A stretch of 64,000 bases of DNA from Bostrychus sinensis (lineage: Eukaryota > Chordata > Actinopteri > Gobiiformes > Eleotridae). The translations under genes and the position numbers were made by a program. A model generated the notes under the pieces. That model was not told where the DNA came from, made no database searches, and saw only the letters and a list, made by a program, of their open reading frames with translations. Shown here in pieces: positions 22,161 through 35,061 of the stretch. Position 1 is the first letter of the stretch, and every line of letters starts with the position of its first letter. The stretch is from positions 4,052,672-4,116,671 of the forward strand of contig CM036252.1 of assembly GCA_020698575.1 (NCBI GenBank). The letters are read 5' to 3'.

Positions 22161-22625
22161 TTTGATTTTATTTAACAACCCTCGGGATAATTATCAAATG
22201 TCACTATTAGGCAGACAAATGTTTCCAGGAAACACCACATTTTTTTTGGAGGCATTTCATAGTGTGACTAGTGTACCATTTGGGTACCTCCCCATTGACT
22301 ATAAAGCTAAAACCAGACTATTTAAGACTCAGAACCAATCTGCTTTCAGACCATCCGGTTGTCTACATCACCAAATAGAGATAAAAATTCATGTCGTTGT
22401 GCATGCAGAGAAATCTGAGCGTGTTGGAGTTGTTATGCTAAGTCGCCGCCGCATGTGAGAAAGGTTATTATAAGCAAGGCCAATGTAGACTTGATTAACA
22501 CTCTGTGAGAAATAGCGCTCAATGTGTAGAATGGCAACATACTGCTAAATGACAGTCCAGTGGATTTTTATTACTGCTGTTAGGCACTGCAATACCTCTT
22601 ATAACCAGTCTTATCACCAGTCGTA

Positions 22626-23310
22626 ATGGGTGACATGCAGCATACACAGAAAATGTTCTTGGTCCCCCAGCGTCAGCTGGATTTGTTGAAGCAGCAACAG
22701 CAGAACCCCGTGTCCATCAGGAATGCTGCTCAGAATGAGCTGGACAAGGCTATGATTGATATACTACAAATGCCAGACACGGATGTATATGAGGAGGCAA
22801 AAAAATATGCTGTTGTTCTCCAGAGATACCTGACATTGGTGAAACAGGGTAAATGAGAAAAGTCAGTTTTAACGCAATCTCTGCCTGATACTGGTGAGGG
22901 TGGCACTGATCAGAACATTCACCAGGTTGTAGATACCAGTGTTAAGGATCCTGGTGCCAATGAAGTTTTGAGGCAAATTCCTACCAGGAGTAGGAGGAAC
23001 GCAGAGCATGTTTTATCAGTGCTGAGCAAGGCATCAGATGTGCTATCTTGGACAGGTCAGGGTGAAGTCATCATTAACAAACAGTCACCGGATCTCATCT
23101 TTATGATCTTATAAATAATGTCACTACTCCTCACAATGTCTCAGAACATTCAAGACCGGTGGGGTGGTCCCTGTTTCTCAAAACTCTGGCAGGCTCAAAC
23201 ATCCCTCTATCAGCTGTTCCAAATACACAGGTGCAGAGAGCCATATTAGCTCTTAAATGTGGTCCTGTTACACCCATTGACTCACCTCTACCACAAAACG
23301 TTTTTCTACA
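22626..23310 (+). pseudogene. Polinton-associated ORF relic
   Basis: An ATG at 22626 opens 76 residues with QKMFLVPQRQLDLLKQ, AAQNELDKAMIDILQMPD and AVVLQRYLTLVKQG, then a stop. Other frames continue the same protein with IPTRSRRNAEHVLSVLSKAS and VLSWTGQGEVII up to about 23300. I have seen this pattern as an uncharacterised protein of fish Polintons: N-terminal helix pair, linker, then a compact C-terminal domain. Several frameshifts make it a relic. It lies opposite the capsid-like relic at 23808-25135. Confidence 0.6.
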
Positions 23311-23500
23311 CATTGTACACACATAGCTTCATAGTCATGACATACAGCAACAGGTTGTATCCGGTTAACAAATCTACATACCATAGAATTGTTACAGACA
23401 GGATCAGGACCATACATTTTGATGAACTGTATATAAGACATTCCTTTTTGCATGTGACATACGAAAAAAAAAAAACACAATGTTGTCCACGTGGTTGAGA
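23268..23500 (-). pseudogene. Unidentified minus-strand relic in Polinton region
   Basis: The frame includes MSYIQFIKMYGPDPVCNN and then VCRFVNRIQPVAVCHDYEAM followed by two further Cys. The Cys/His content looks like a real protein segment, probably from the same Polinton piece. I cannot assign a function. Confidence 0.35.
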
Positions 23501-23807
23501 GCGGACTCTGAACTGCTCTCCCTGAATAAGACACAATAATGAGAAAATGTTTTATCTCTGATGGGAATCTGCTACATCCCTGGGAGTGACCAAAACTGTC
23601 ATAAAAGCATCCTTCTTTCTTCTTTGTGATATAGATGGCAAGTCAATGCTCTCCAGGCTTAAAAGACAGGTGCGTGTTCACAATCAACATGGCAGGGTAT
23701 TTAATGTTGATTTCTGGTAGTTGGTCACAGGCACACCCACAAAGTTTGTCCCATTAAAAATCCTCCTTTTTGCAATACTGGTTAGCTCTATTGTGTTCAT
23801 GTTTCTT

Positions 23808-25135
23808 TTAGTAGTAGTCCATTAGAACCGGTCTTCTGTTTGAAATTTCAATTACTGAGTCAAAAACAGAATAGCATAGGTTAACAGTGTGAGGCAGGGG
23901 CACCCTGAAGTGCACCTCCAGCCTTATGTTGCCCGTCTTAATCAGAGACACATTTCCTGAACTGCCTTCATCAGCTTCTAAATGACTACAGAAAAGAGTG
24001 TACCCAGCTCCGAAATCTTTGCGGGTAATGGCTAGCGACCTGTCCTTTAGGTATCGGCCTGTGGTCTGTGTCAGCTGGTAATACTCTCTAGCGTATTGAC
24101 CCCTCTGAAAATAAGGCTGAAATGGCTTAGCAGGGTAGGGATGTCCATCTGCATACAGCCCTAGAAACTTTGTGTCATAATGTTCAAAATTAAATGGGTT
24201 TTTTGTGTAGCTCCCAGCGTACGTCTCATTATCGACAAATCCTATGATGACAAATTTGGGGATCTGACCCATGTAGAGATTCTCCTGATTGCACACTCTT
24301 GTTTCAGATGGGATGGAGAATGTTTTCAATGCCACTCTGTCTATACCATACTTGGCGTTGGTTTGCTGGAGAGCTCTGCTGTGTGCCAGTCTGACAGCAG
24401 GGGAGACTGCAACCTTTTGACAAACAGGCTGGCTGACATGATCTTGACACTCTAATCATTGTCTGTGGATCTCATCAGCGCAAACTCATTTTTTGAATGG
24501 ATAAACTTTAAAGATAAGTCTAAACTGTTAAGCAAGTTTTTCTTGAAAAAACAAATCAGCATGTATAGAGCCTATTAGCTCTACCATACAGCTAATTTCT
24601 GTGTACCTGGCCCTCTCCTCCAGTCCTTTATTATTTCCAGTCACCAACGCTGCAGTCATTTCCCCACTTGTGTCCTTACAAAACAATGCAGTACTGAACT
24701 GCGTATCCAATGTGTCTTTTCCATAATTTAGACACTCAATTATCCCACAATATGGGTGTGTTGGAAGACTGTGTTATGAGTCGGTCACCTAACATTATGT
24801 CAACTTGTGAAAAGATAGAACATGTCGGGTAAATCACCAAACCAACAGCCGCGTTAGGTCCCAGGGATGAACCTTCTGCGCTTACAATCCTAACATGCAG
24901 ATACAGATGTGTGTCTTTCAGGTCCAGGTAATCTTCACCGCTGCCTGATATGTGAAACTCGATAGGTTATTGCTGAAATTGGTGGAATTTTAATGTATGA
25001 AGATCTTTCAATTGATGTTTGTGTGTATGGAACTGTAAACATGTCCAGCTCTGTTTTAACGCATTCCTCAGACTGGCTGCGTATGAGAGCCATTTTTTTC
25101 CCTAGAATATATCTTTGACTAAGACAGTATGGCAT
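23808..25135 (-). pseudogene. Polinton capsid-like protein (F54H12.2-like), broken
   Basis: Three minus-strand pieces lie in order. The N-terminal one (about 25090-24950) has SEECVKTELDMFTVPYTQTS. The middle one (24710-24528) has MDTQFSTALF and VELIGSIHADLFFQEK. The C-terminal one (24335-23808) has YMGQIPKFVIIGFVDNETY, KNPFNFEHYD, YADGHPYPAKPFQP and ending VLMDYY. This matches the conserved protein often named F54H12.2-like in animals, found in Polinton and adintovirus-type elements and probably a capsid component. Frames are broken between the pieces. It shares strand with the integrase relic at 2 kb, but whether both come from one insertion is not shown. Confidence 0.7.
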
Positions 25136-25479
25136 TTATCAGCTCTGCTCCCTCTGGAGGATGATCTCTTTCTGGCCAGATTACCCGTTTTGACTGATAC
25201 TTTACGTCTTTTAGGCACACATGTTTTTTACATGTGCTGGGTGGTCTTTTTCTCGGTCTCGGTGTGTACACCATCAGGCCACTCCCCTCTTGCTAATCGG
25301 AGAGTGCACTAGTTGCAAGCTTCGTTACAACTGCTCCTGCAATGTTCTTTGCTGCTGTTTTCAGATGAGGTTTGTATATGTTATATCCGGTCCTAAACAG
25401 CTGGGCTACCATTCTAAACAAACTGCGAAACACAACCCCCACCCCGTTTCCGTACTGCATACTGCGTCCAATGCCTGAT

Positions 25480-28055
25480 TGATATAGTACTACATGTACT
25501 TAGTCATTGCGAATGTAAGGGGTGGGAGCCATTTAAAAAAAAGAAACTGTTGTTTTGGGGCACTTTTTAAAATGGGAATTAAGTCATCTAACACTAACAC
25601 CTTGACTTCATTTTGAGGCTCTTTTTTATTTAAAAAAGGGCATAAAATTTAGTCATCAAAAAAAAAGGCCCCAAAATGAAGTCGTGCACTAAGACCTTCA
25701 CTTTATTTTCTCTAGCCTTCACGCTCACCTTCATCTTGCTGCAGAGCATGGTGGCACCAGGACTTGTGCACAGGTATTTTTGCACTGCATGAATGCCGTC
25801 TGTGGATGATGGCGTTTATGTGCAGAATGCACAGTCATGTGACATGTAAAGTATATTCATCACATTTTTAGGGTTTTTATGGAGTTTCATTGACCTATTT
25901 GTTGTGTTATGTAATGCCTGTGAGAGGGGCTTGGGGTTTAAAAATGAAGCCGTTTTGGCCTTTCAGTTCAGTTTTATGCCTGGTTGCATTAAGGGCAACA
26001 TCTGAGCTACTTGGATAGTACTCCTTGTTGGAGTAACCCTTTTTACCCCATCTATTGTGTGGTTTTTTGTTTGTTTGTTTGTTTGTTTTGGCACACTGTA
26101 GATAGCACTGTTTTGTATTTTTCACCATTTGCACTGTATTTGGGAAGCTGGGAAAATAAACACTGTAAAAACTGAACTTTTTCAAATTATCTATTGGTCT
26201 TTGGAGTTAAACCCAAAACACGAAATATACAATAAAGCTGTGAGGAATATTAGTTCATGAATAGAAAAAGTCACAGTTCATGTTCAAAAGAGAGCCAACC
26301 TAATTTTGGGGAAATTACTTAATGCTAAGCTCCCCTCAAAAAACTCAAGCAGTTTCCAGTTGTATTGAGTTTGAGGAGGTGGCAGGGGTGGCATTGCTCC
26401 CCTGGTGGCTCACATACATTACTACACTAATAAATAAAAATTAGTGATTAGATGGTACTTTTTTGCCTTTTGATAGTCTGTTACAGACTACGGGTACATA
26501 GTTAGCTGCAACAGAAGAGTGGTTCTTTGAAGAAGCCTGAGGTGTGAATGAAGACAAGACCCAGGGGATAGTTTTGATGTGGATTAATTGAAAATATAAC
26601 AAAACAAAAATAAACACTGTAATGAAACAATGACCAATTGATGAGCCAGTTCCATATACAAAAACAACAACAAAAAAAGAAAAAGAGTTCATTTGAAGTG
26701 CAATAATCCAGAGTTCATAGGAACGCACTAATTCAGAGTTCTTAGGGCGCGTAATAATCCAGAGTCTGTAGGGCTCGCGATAGAACAGGAAAAAAAACAG
26801 TTTGTCCTACCACTTGTTTAGCTCGCCATCTGGTGTCAAGCTGGACTTACTCAGAGTTGTCCATTGTGGGTGGATTCCATCCATATAAAAAAAAAAACTG
26901 ACCTAAAGAGGTCAAAAACATAAATAATTATTTCACTCAAAACAAGACACCTTAGAGTAATCCAACCTAAAAAATTACATCAATGTATTTATAATATACA
27001 TGGAAAAATTGCCAACATGGAATTAAACATTCATCATTAATAATTAATAATTCGTCTTAAGATCCAAGAGTCCAAATAATTAACTTGAGTACAAATCAAA
27101 TAATCAGTACATCAGAATTACTATTGTAAATTAGAAACATTAATTCTAGTCAATAGACAGTCATTAGACATATTTATTAGACTTCAGTTCAATCATTCAT
27201 AAGTGCACTTAATTTCAACAGTCAAATCAAAATGTTCAGTTCAAGTACTTGTCAACCTACTCAAGCAGAGTTCATAAATAAAAGTGTTGCCTAAAATTCG
27301 GCACATTCATAAACACTTTAAAATATTTACCATGATATGTACGCGCTAATGCGACACCCCGTGCATGGCCCGTCAGTGAACAAACACGGAGGCGATATGG
27401 GAAATTGGAACAGCAGTTAGCGAACTTGCTCAACTACACACTTTAGTGACAACTTACACGGCTGTCATTTCATGATTTAGATGTACACATCAGGGCAAAA
27501 GACTCACCAAATAATGAAGGCAGAAAGGTGAAAATTCAGAGATTTTAAGCAATTTGCCTTGCCAACCACGCCACAGTCACAGCGGAGACGGAGAGAGGAA
27601 GTCAATAGCGTGGCCCCGCAATTTAAAGGAAGTGGTCCAGCCGAACCGGAAGTTGACCCGCAAGAATAAAAGCTTCTTTACTAAATACAATTTACTGAAT
27701 GCGGGTTACACTAGACTTTTATTTTGCTGCCAGTGTTTGAAAATTCCAGCCATTAATGAGATCTACCAGCCAAATAATTAAATATTAGAATAACAACCAT
27801 GTGAAAAACACTTCCACCAGGTAAAGATACAAATATAATACTGCACCCACAAAATTAGACAACATGTGTGAGTCAAAACACACACAGCACTGGGGCGCAG
27901 GCAGAGAGAAAAGCTCCTGTGCATCATCCGTCAACTCAGAGGTCGTCAAATTTAATAGTAATAAAACATAACAAAAGGCCTAAATATAAATTTGTAGGAC
28001 TAACGCTAAAGAACGCTGTCAAAATAGGCTTTGTTTTTAGAATTTTAACCCTTGG
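25480..28055. other. No gene recognised, AT-rich
   Basis: The region contains simple runs such as GTTTGTTTGTTTG at 26065-26090. A stretch near 26690-26780 repeats AATCCAGAGTTC/AATCCAGAGTCT phrases three times. Frames up to 95 codons show no family likeness. Part of 27250-27660 is more GC-rich and could be an LTR, but I found no paired ends. Confidence 0.35.
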
Positions 28056-30153
28056 TTAAAATACTCTATTTGGCACCAGGCCATTCTTTGTGTTTGTGCA
28101 GTGTTTTAATTGTGTAATGTGACACCAAAAATAAGGACCACTTTTAGCACAAGAAGAATCAGACACAGAACAGCTGCGGCCACAGTTCAAACTCCTGGCA
28201 TAAGTCTGTGCATGTGGATCCCATGAGGAGCGACCCTCTTTACTGTCCAGTTCTTTCACGATTCCCCCAGTGTCTTAGGTTGCAGCAATGTTCATGCATA
28301 AGTGCTACTCTATAGCAGCATCAATGCAAGTTTTAAGTCTCAAGCTGTAATGAGTTGTGGCGCGTAAATCTGTAAATGTGTGTTGGAGGCTGGAGGTGCA
28401 TCCTCCCGCGCCCAGTGCTCCACGTGCGAGAGGTGCATTTGTTTCTCTGATAATATTTGTCACTAATTCTCATAAAGGTCAGAACATGCCGGCTAACGGA
28501 AACCCTGGTCTGTAAGTCTGCAGTAGGCAATATGTCAAGTAAAATATGCCATACATTTACAGATGGACTGTGTAGTAGTTGGTGGGTAAATACGTTTGCC
28601 CCTTTTCTCGAGCAAATTTCAAACTTCGCACAGCTGAGTGACAGAGAGCATCGTAAAACAGTCCTCCTCCGCCTCAAAGACATGCTGTGTAAATATATCT
28701 GCTGCTCTCAGGCCAACTTAATAAAGAAATAACCACCAGAGCAGGGCTTTTTAATGGGATTACACATAACTCTCACTATACAAGGGACTTCATATAAGCC
28801 CTTTAAGTTTGGCTTTAGTGTGTGAACTATGTCTTTCAGATAAGAAATCACACAATGGCCGACAATGCATTAAAAAAGCATTAAAAGAGGTGGTTTTGTT
28901 GTTGTACTTCTGTGGAGACCTACAGTATGGCAAGGTGTTGGCCCTATTTTGCAATCATATAGTGCACAGACCTGGAGTCAAATCAGGGATCTTGTAGTTC
29001 ATGGGTAAATGCTCCATATATCTGGCAATGGTAAAGAATCCACTAAAACTAATCTTTTGTTCCTTGGCTGTCCCCTTGTGGCTGGAGTTGGTATCTTCTG
29101 TGATATCCCTATCTCACAATACCAATGAAAATACCACGGCCATAGTTACTGGGATAGGCTCCAGTACCCGCGACCCCTTAAGGGAATAACCGAAAGAAGA
29201 TGAAGGAATAAATGTATTTTATTGCTATTTGCTAATAATTTATGCCTGATGGTAAAATAGCTCCTTTGTACATTAAATTGAATTTGTTAATATATGTCTT
29301 TAATGTGTATTATATCAATAAAAAAGAAAAGATGTATGATTATTCCGTTTGACTTCTATATATTATAGTTTATGTGGTTTATATATTATGGTTTTGTATT
29401 TACTTAATTAAATTAATTATTAGTTATTAACTTTTAATGGGAATATGATATTTGTTTATTTAGACCTACATTTATTGTCTATCTTTTAACCTTACACTAT
29501 TTTTTGCATTTGTGAAATAAACAATCCAATCTTTATTGTGTATTATATAAATAAAAGATGTATGATTATTCTATTTAACGTCTATATATTATGGTTTTGT
29601 ATTTAGTTTTAATTATTATTAGTCATTGTTTACTTGTAATAGGAATATGAATTTTATTTTATTTAGACCTGTATTCATCATCTATCTTTTAACCTTACAT
29701 AATTTTTTTGCATACGTGAAATAAATCCAATCCAACACATTTAAAGAAAAAATACATTTTATTTATAATAAATATAATATTTTCACATTCATGGACAGTG
29801 GATTGCTATGAATAAGGTTATAGAAATACTCACAAAAGACTTCATACAGTGCTTTATGTTATTCTTCAGTAAATGTATTAATAAAACTAATAACCTTTGC
29901 AATTTTTCACAAGTATTAATTATATTTTTCCACATAAAAAAATCCCCTGCGGGATTAAAAGTGCTTTTGTGTAGACTAATTGTTCCCATGCTCTAATACT
30001 GGGTTTGGTATCTTTGACTCCCACATGGGCGGTGTACACACACGGGGAGCCTTTTCTGTTGGGGAAAAACAGCTTTTCATTTCAAAAGTGTAATGCAAAA
30101 TCTATTAACTCTGGAAAATTCAATTTACATTCATAGCTGAGAGAGAATAGCAG

Positions 30154-30325
30154 TGTGTACAATGAAGAGCTACAATTAGGTGGTTTTCACACAGGTTGGT
30201 GCTCCGTGGTGCGGCCTCAGGGAGCACTAGATGCAGTTGTGTGTACTTTTCTGTTAGTTCTGTTGTTTCAGTTGCTAAATAAACCATGTCAATGTACAGC
30301 AGCTACACACAAACATCTTTTTTGT
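30154..30325 (+). repeat. Conserved 170-bp segment, block E
   Basis: Plus-strand copy of the segment at 6721, with an open frame of 65 codons and no ATG. Confidence 0.6.
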
Positions 30326-30519
30326 ACACTGAGAACCAAAGGGTGTAAGTAACATTTACAGGAGAAGAAAAACATGGCACACTACTGATATTTTGTCAAA
30401 TTTTAATTCATAAATGCTAAATTTTCATACACACAGGTATTAGACTACCACCTCAGAAAATATCTGGCTTTCCAAGTATCATTTTTAATAAACTAAAGGA
30501 GCAATACTACATAGGGACA

Positions 30520-30797
30520 AGACATGGACTAAACTGGAACTAAACCAGGACTAAACAAAGATTTAAACTGGCCTGGACTGGGAATAAACCGGGACTAAAC
30601 CAAATCTTGACAGGATTAAACAAGGACTAAAACCAGACTAAACCAGAGCTAATCCAGGACTAAAATCAAATCTAAGCCAGAACTAAATCAGTATAAGACA
30701 AGGACTAAAGCTGGATTAAAGTGGAACTAATCCAGGACTAAATCCGGACTAACTAAGACTTAAACCCAAACTAAACAAGGTCAAAGCCAGCACATAA
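30520..30797. repeat. 12-bp minisatellite, block E
   Basis: Units near AAACCAGGACTA, resumed at 31790-31960 after the inserted element. Confidence 0.85.
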
Positions 30798-30798
30798 T

Positions 30799-31784
30799 TG
30801 TTAGAGCCTGAGAGGAGGACCCAAAAGCAGACAGAGACAAGCTGCGAGTTAGAAGTCAATTTATTAAACATCGCTTTGTAACCAAATGTTGCTGACAATA
30901 TGTTAGGGCTTAACTAAAAAGGACCCAAGTGTAGAGACAAGACTGAAGAGAAGGTAAGTATTTATTGTCCAAAATTGTAGGAGGAAAGCGGGATCTTAGG
31001 AGGAGCAGGTAAAGGCTGATCTCTGGCTGGATCTGTGGCTGGAGTCTTCAAAAAACAGGCTGGTACTAAAAAACAGGAGACGAGGGTAAGTAACAGTATT
31101 TTCAGATAAAGTACAAAAATACTCAAACAGTGTGGCCTAGTCCTGTTCACCGTCAGGCTGAAGGAACAATCTAGCAGAGTCTGTCTGGAGAGCTGGATTC
31201 AAGTAGCAGCAGCTTGATTGAAGATGAGCAACAGGTGAGTCTGGTTGCAGCAGCCAGGAGACTCCACCCACACACATACACACAGGGAAAAGAAGGGAGG
31301 GGAAAAAGACACAGGGAAACCAGAGTCACAGCCAGAGGCATGACACAATAGTCGCTTAGACAAGATGGGAAGAGGGCAGAAGTGGAGAGACTGGAGCTGG
31401 AGGTGTTAAGATGGCTGCCGGCTCTGGACAGACTGGAGTGGTAGCTGGAACGGTAGTTGGTGGTCTTGGTTTAAACTGACAGGATGGCTGGCTTGCACGG
31501 AGGTCTGTGAGCACACAGAGGAAAAAAACAAGATCAGAGGTAATCCAAAATAAGGGCTGATACTTGCAAGAGTGGCCTGTGTCTTCACCGCTGTAGTAAG
31601 CTGACGATCTGGCAGAGAAGTGGAGTGGAGCCTGGGCTTAAGTACTGCAGCAGGTGAGTAAATTGATTGCAGGTGTGGAAGCCAGCCCGGGAGCAGGCGC
31701 AGCGAGGAGCCACGCCCACAGCAGAGACAGACAAAGGGAGGGGGAGGAGAATACAAAAAACACAGAGGGCTAGGGACCATAACA
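30799..31784 (-). mobile_element. LTR-type insertion, ATAAT target duplication
   Basis: The ends TGTTA...TAACA are flanked by ATAAT at 30794-30798 and 31785-31789. Other blocks read CACATAATCAGGG without a break, so both the exact insertion and its 5-bp duplication are clear. AATAAA signals on the minus strand near 30860 and 30960 suggest minus orientation. A second TGTTAGGGC start at 30902 resembles the first, hinting at a nested or duplicated LTR end. No coding remains. Confidence 0.7.
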
Positions 31785-32026
31785 ATAATCAGGGTAAAAT
31801 CAGGATAAACCTAGAACTAAACCAGAAGTAGTCTAAGTATAAAACCAGGATTAAACTGGGTCTAAACCAGGACTAAGCAGTGGTCTTCACATTCAAATTT
31901 TAGCCCCAACCAGCACAGGACTAAAACAGGAATAAAACAGGCTCTAAATCAAACTAAAGCAGGTTCTGAACTGCAAAAGACTCCCAAGTACCACCAGTGG
32001 ATCCTGTACCAGAGCTTGAGAATCAT

Positions 32027-34394
32027 CCCCCAACCCATCTTCTTCCACTTATCCGGGACCGGGTCGCGGGGGCAGCAGTCTAAGCAAAGATGCCAAGACT
32101 TCCCTCTCCACAGACACTTCCTCCAGCTCTACCGGGGGGACCCCAAGGCGTTCCCAGGCTGAGAGACATAGTCCCTCCAGTGTGTCCTAGGTCTTCCCAG
32201 GGGCTTCTGCCCAGTGGGACATGCCCGGAACACCTCCCCAGGGAGGCGTCCAGGAGGCATCCGAAACAGAGCCACCTCAACTGACTCCTCTCAGTGTGGA
32301 GGAGCAGCGGCTCTACTCTGAGCTCCTCCTGGGTGATAGAGCTCCTCACCCTATCTCTAAGGGAACGCCCAGCACCCTGCGGAGGAAACTCATTTCGGCC
32401 GCTTGTATCCGGGATCTTGTCCTTTCGATCATGACCCAAAGCTCATGACCATAGGTGAGAGTAGAAACATAGATCGACAGGTAAATTGAGAGCTTCACCT
32501 TTCGGCTCAGCTCCTTCTTTACCACAACAGACCGATACAACGACCGCATTACTGCAGACGCTGCACCAATCCGTCTGTCGATCTCACGATCCATCCTTCC
32601 CTCACTCGTGAACAAGACTCCAAGATACTTGAACTCCTCCACTTGAGGCAGGAACTCTCCTCCAACCTGGAGAGGGCAAGCCACCCTTTTCCAGTCGAGA
32701 ACTATGGCCTCGGACTTGGAGGTGCTGATTCTCCAGCCGCTTCACACTCGGCTGCAAACCGCCCCAGTGCACACTGAAGGTCTTGGCTTGATGAAGCCAA
32801 CAGGACAACATCATCAGCAAAAACCAGAGATGAAATCCTGTGGTTCCCAAACCAGACTCCCGGTTTGGTCTAGCTGCACCTAGAAATTCTGTCCATGAAA
32901 ATAATGAACAGAACCGGTGACAAAGAGCAGCCCTGCTGGAGTCCAACATGCACTGGGAACAGGTCTGACTTACAACCGCCAATGCGGACCAAGCTCCTGC
33001 TCCGGTCACACAAGGACCGGACAGCCCTTAGCAAAGGGCCCGGACCCCATACTCCCAGAGCACCCCCCACAGGACACAACGAGGGACACGGTCAAACGCT
33101 TTCTCCAAATCCACAAAGCACATGTGGACTGGTTGGGCAAACTCCCATGAACTCTCCAGCACCCGATAGAGGTTATAGAGCTGGTCCACTGTTCCACGCC
33201 CAGGACGAAAAACGCATTGTTCCTCCTGAATCCGAAGTTCAACTATCGACCAAATTCTCCTCTCCAGTACCCTGGAATAGACTTTCCTGGGGAGGCTGAG
33301 GAGTGTGATCCCCCTGTAGTTGGAACACACCCTCCGGTCCCCCTTCTTAAAGAGAGGGACCACCACCCCGGTCTGCCAGTCCAGAGGTACTGTCCCCGAC
33401 TGTCACGCGATGTTGCAGAGACGTGTCAGCCACGACAGCCCCACAACATCCAGGGACTTGAGGTACTCAGGACAGATCTCATCCACCCCCGGTGCCTTGC
33501 CACTGAGGAGCTTTCCAACCACCTCAGTGACTTCAGCTTGGGTGATGGACGAGTCCACCTCTGAGTCCCCAGCCTCTGCTTCCTCAACGGAAGGCGTGTC
33601 GGTGGGATTGCGGAGATCCTCAAAGTATTCCTTCCACCGCCCGACAACATCCCCAATCGAGGTCAACAGCTCCCCACCTCCACTGTAAACAGTGTTGGTG
33701 AAGCACTGCTTTCCCCTCCTGAGGCGGCGGACGGTTTGCCAGAATTTCTTTGAGGCCAACCGATAGTCCTCCTCCATGGCCTCCCCGAACTCTTCCCAGA
33801 CCCGAGTTTTTGCCTCCACAATTGCCGGGGCTGCAGCACGCTTGGCCTGCCAGTACCCATCAGCTGCCTCAGGAGTCCCACAAGCCAACCAGGCTCGATA
33901 GGACTCCTTCTTCAGCCTGACAGCATCCCTTACTACTGGTGTCCACCACCGGGTTTGGGGATTGCCGCCACGACAAGCACCAGAGACCTTACGGCCACAG
34001 CTCCTGATGGCTGCATTGACAATAGAGGTGGAGAGCATGGTCCACTCGGACTCCATGTCTCCAACCTCCCCCGGGATCTGGTCAAAGCTCTCCCGGAGGT
34101 GGGAGTTGAAGACCCCTCTGACAGGGGTCAGCCAGACGTTCCCAACAGACCCTCACAACACGTTTGGGCCTGCCGTGTCTGTCCACCCTCCTTCCCCGCC
34201 AGCGGATCCAACTCACCACTAGGTGGTGATCGGTTGACAGCACAGCCCCTCTCTTCACCCGAGTGTCCAAAACACATGGCCAAAGGTCAGATGACACGAC
34301 TACAAAGTTGATCATTGACCTCCAGCCTAGGGTGTCCTGGTAGGGTGGGTGGTGAGCCCACAGGAGGTCGGGCTCATGTCGCTTTTTTGGGGAT
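32027..34394 (-). mobile_element. LINE, 5'-truncated, 12-bp target duplication
   Basis: The element is flanked by CTTGAGAATCAT at 32015-32026 and 34395-34406. On the minus strand it starts inside the endonuclease (VVVSSDLWPCVLD, TDHHLVVSW). A linker follows (WWTPVVRDAVRLKKESYRAW, GKAPGVDEI), then reverse transcriptase with VVPLFKKGDRRVCSNYRGIT, FRPGRGTVDQL and FVDLEKAFDRVPR. The catalytic FADD box is near 32812, the C-terminal part reads VEEFKYLGVLFTSEGRMD, and the 3' end is a GAAGATGGG tail. There are several frameshifts. The family is common in fish, but I do not name the clade. Confidence 0.9.
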
Positions 34395-34752
34395 CTTGAG
34401 AATCATTGCCCTAGATTTTTTTATTTTTTTTATTTCTAATAAAAGTTACATTTGCCTTTTTGGGCTCAAGCATTTTATGCTTTTTTCCATATGACATAAC
34501 AGTAGCCTATAGCATTTATATCCATTCATGACACTGTCTGAATCCTATGTTCTAAAATAGCCAATTGTTGTTATTGTGATCTTTAGGCAGTAAAAACAAC
34601 AGTATTCATTTCAATGTAAATCTCAGAATTGCCCAGAATGTCACTTGCACCCTTTTGGTTCTCAACCCTATGCCTCAGTGATTACACATAACATATTAAA
34701 TGGGTAAAGTGCTATTTCAAATTCATTGCACATGCATCAGTAACATGCTTTT

Positions 34753-34885
34753 TCATCTATTAACACAAAGCACATTTGCATCACGTGAACCACTTTGCAA
34801 AATCCTAAACATCACTATCTGCTTCACAGATCTCCTAAACCAGGGATACTGGAGCGCATAGAGTATGGGGTTAAAACCTGAGTTC
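34753..34885 (-). pseudogene. TAAR fragment E, last 44 codons
   Basis: The minus strand keeps NSGFNPILYALQYPWFRR through VLCVNR and the stop at 34753-34755. Homology ends sharply at 34885, where the receptor is replaced by unrelated repeat sequence leading to the L2-like LINE. All other domains are gone. Confidence 0.9.
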
Positions 34886-35060
34886 CTAAACAACTTAAAG
34901 AATGTGTTGTTTTTACAGTATTGTACTGTAGGGGGCACTACAGAGGAACACATTGGGAATATGGGCAAACACAGGTGGGCCCAACATGAAACCCATGGAC
35001 AAACCCACAAGGGACCCATATTTGTAGCCAAGATGTGACCCATATAGGGCCCACATAGAA
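34886..35060. repeat. Short repeat with GGGCCCAC phrases
   Basis: Contains repeated ACCCATA/GGGCCCACAT phrases ending AATGCTGGCTGGG, a common fish repeat. It bridges the TAAR E breakpoint and the LINE. Confidence 0.5.
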
Positions 35061-35061
35061 A

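Larger units (their letters stand above)
28060..34885 (-). repeat. Paralogous TAAR block E with two insertions
   Basis: Minus-oriented block. The far 3' flank is at 28120-30150, the conserved 170-bp segment at 30154, the 12-bp array at 30520-30797 and 31790-31960, and the receptor tail at 34753-34885. It is interrupted by an LTR-type element (30799-31784) and a LINE (32027-34394), both with target duplications. The block ends abruptly at 34885 inside the receptor. Confidence 0.8.

Noticed and set aside
28457..28732. A 91-codon plus-strand frame shared in part with 5726-5990
   Set aside because: Opens with TTG, overlaps an equally open minus-strand frame, and the other copies are broken. No family likeness.
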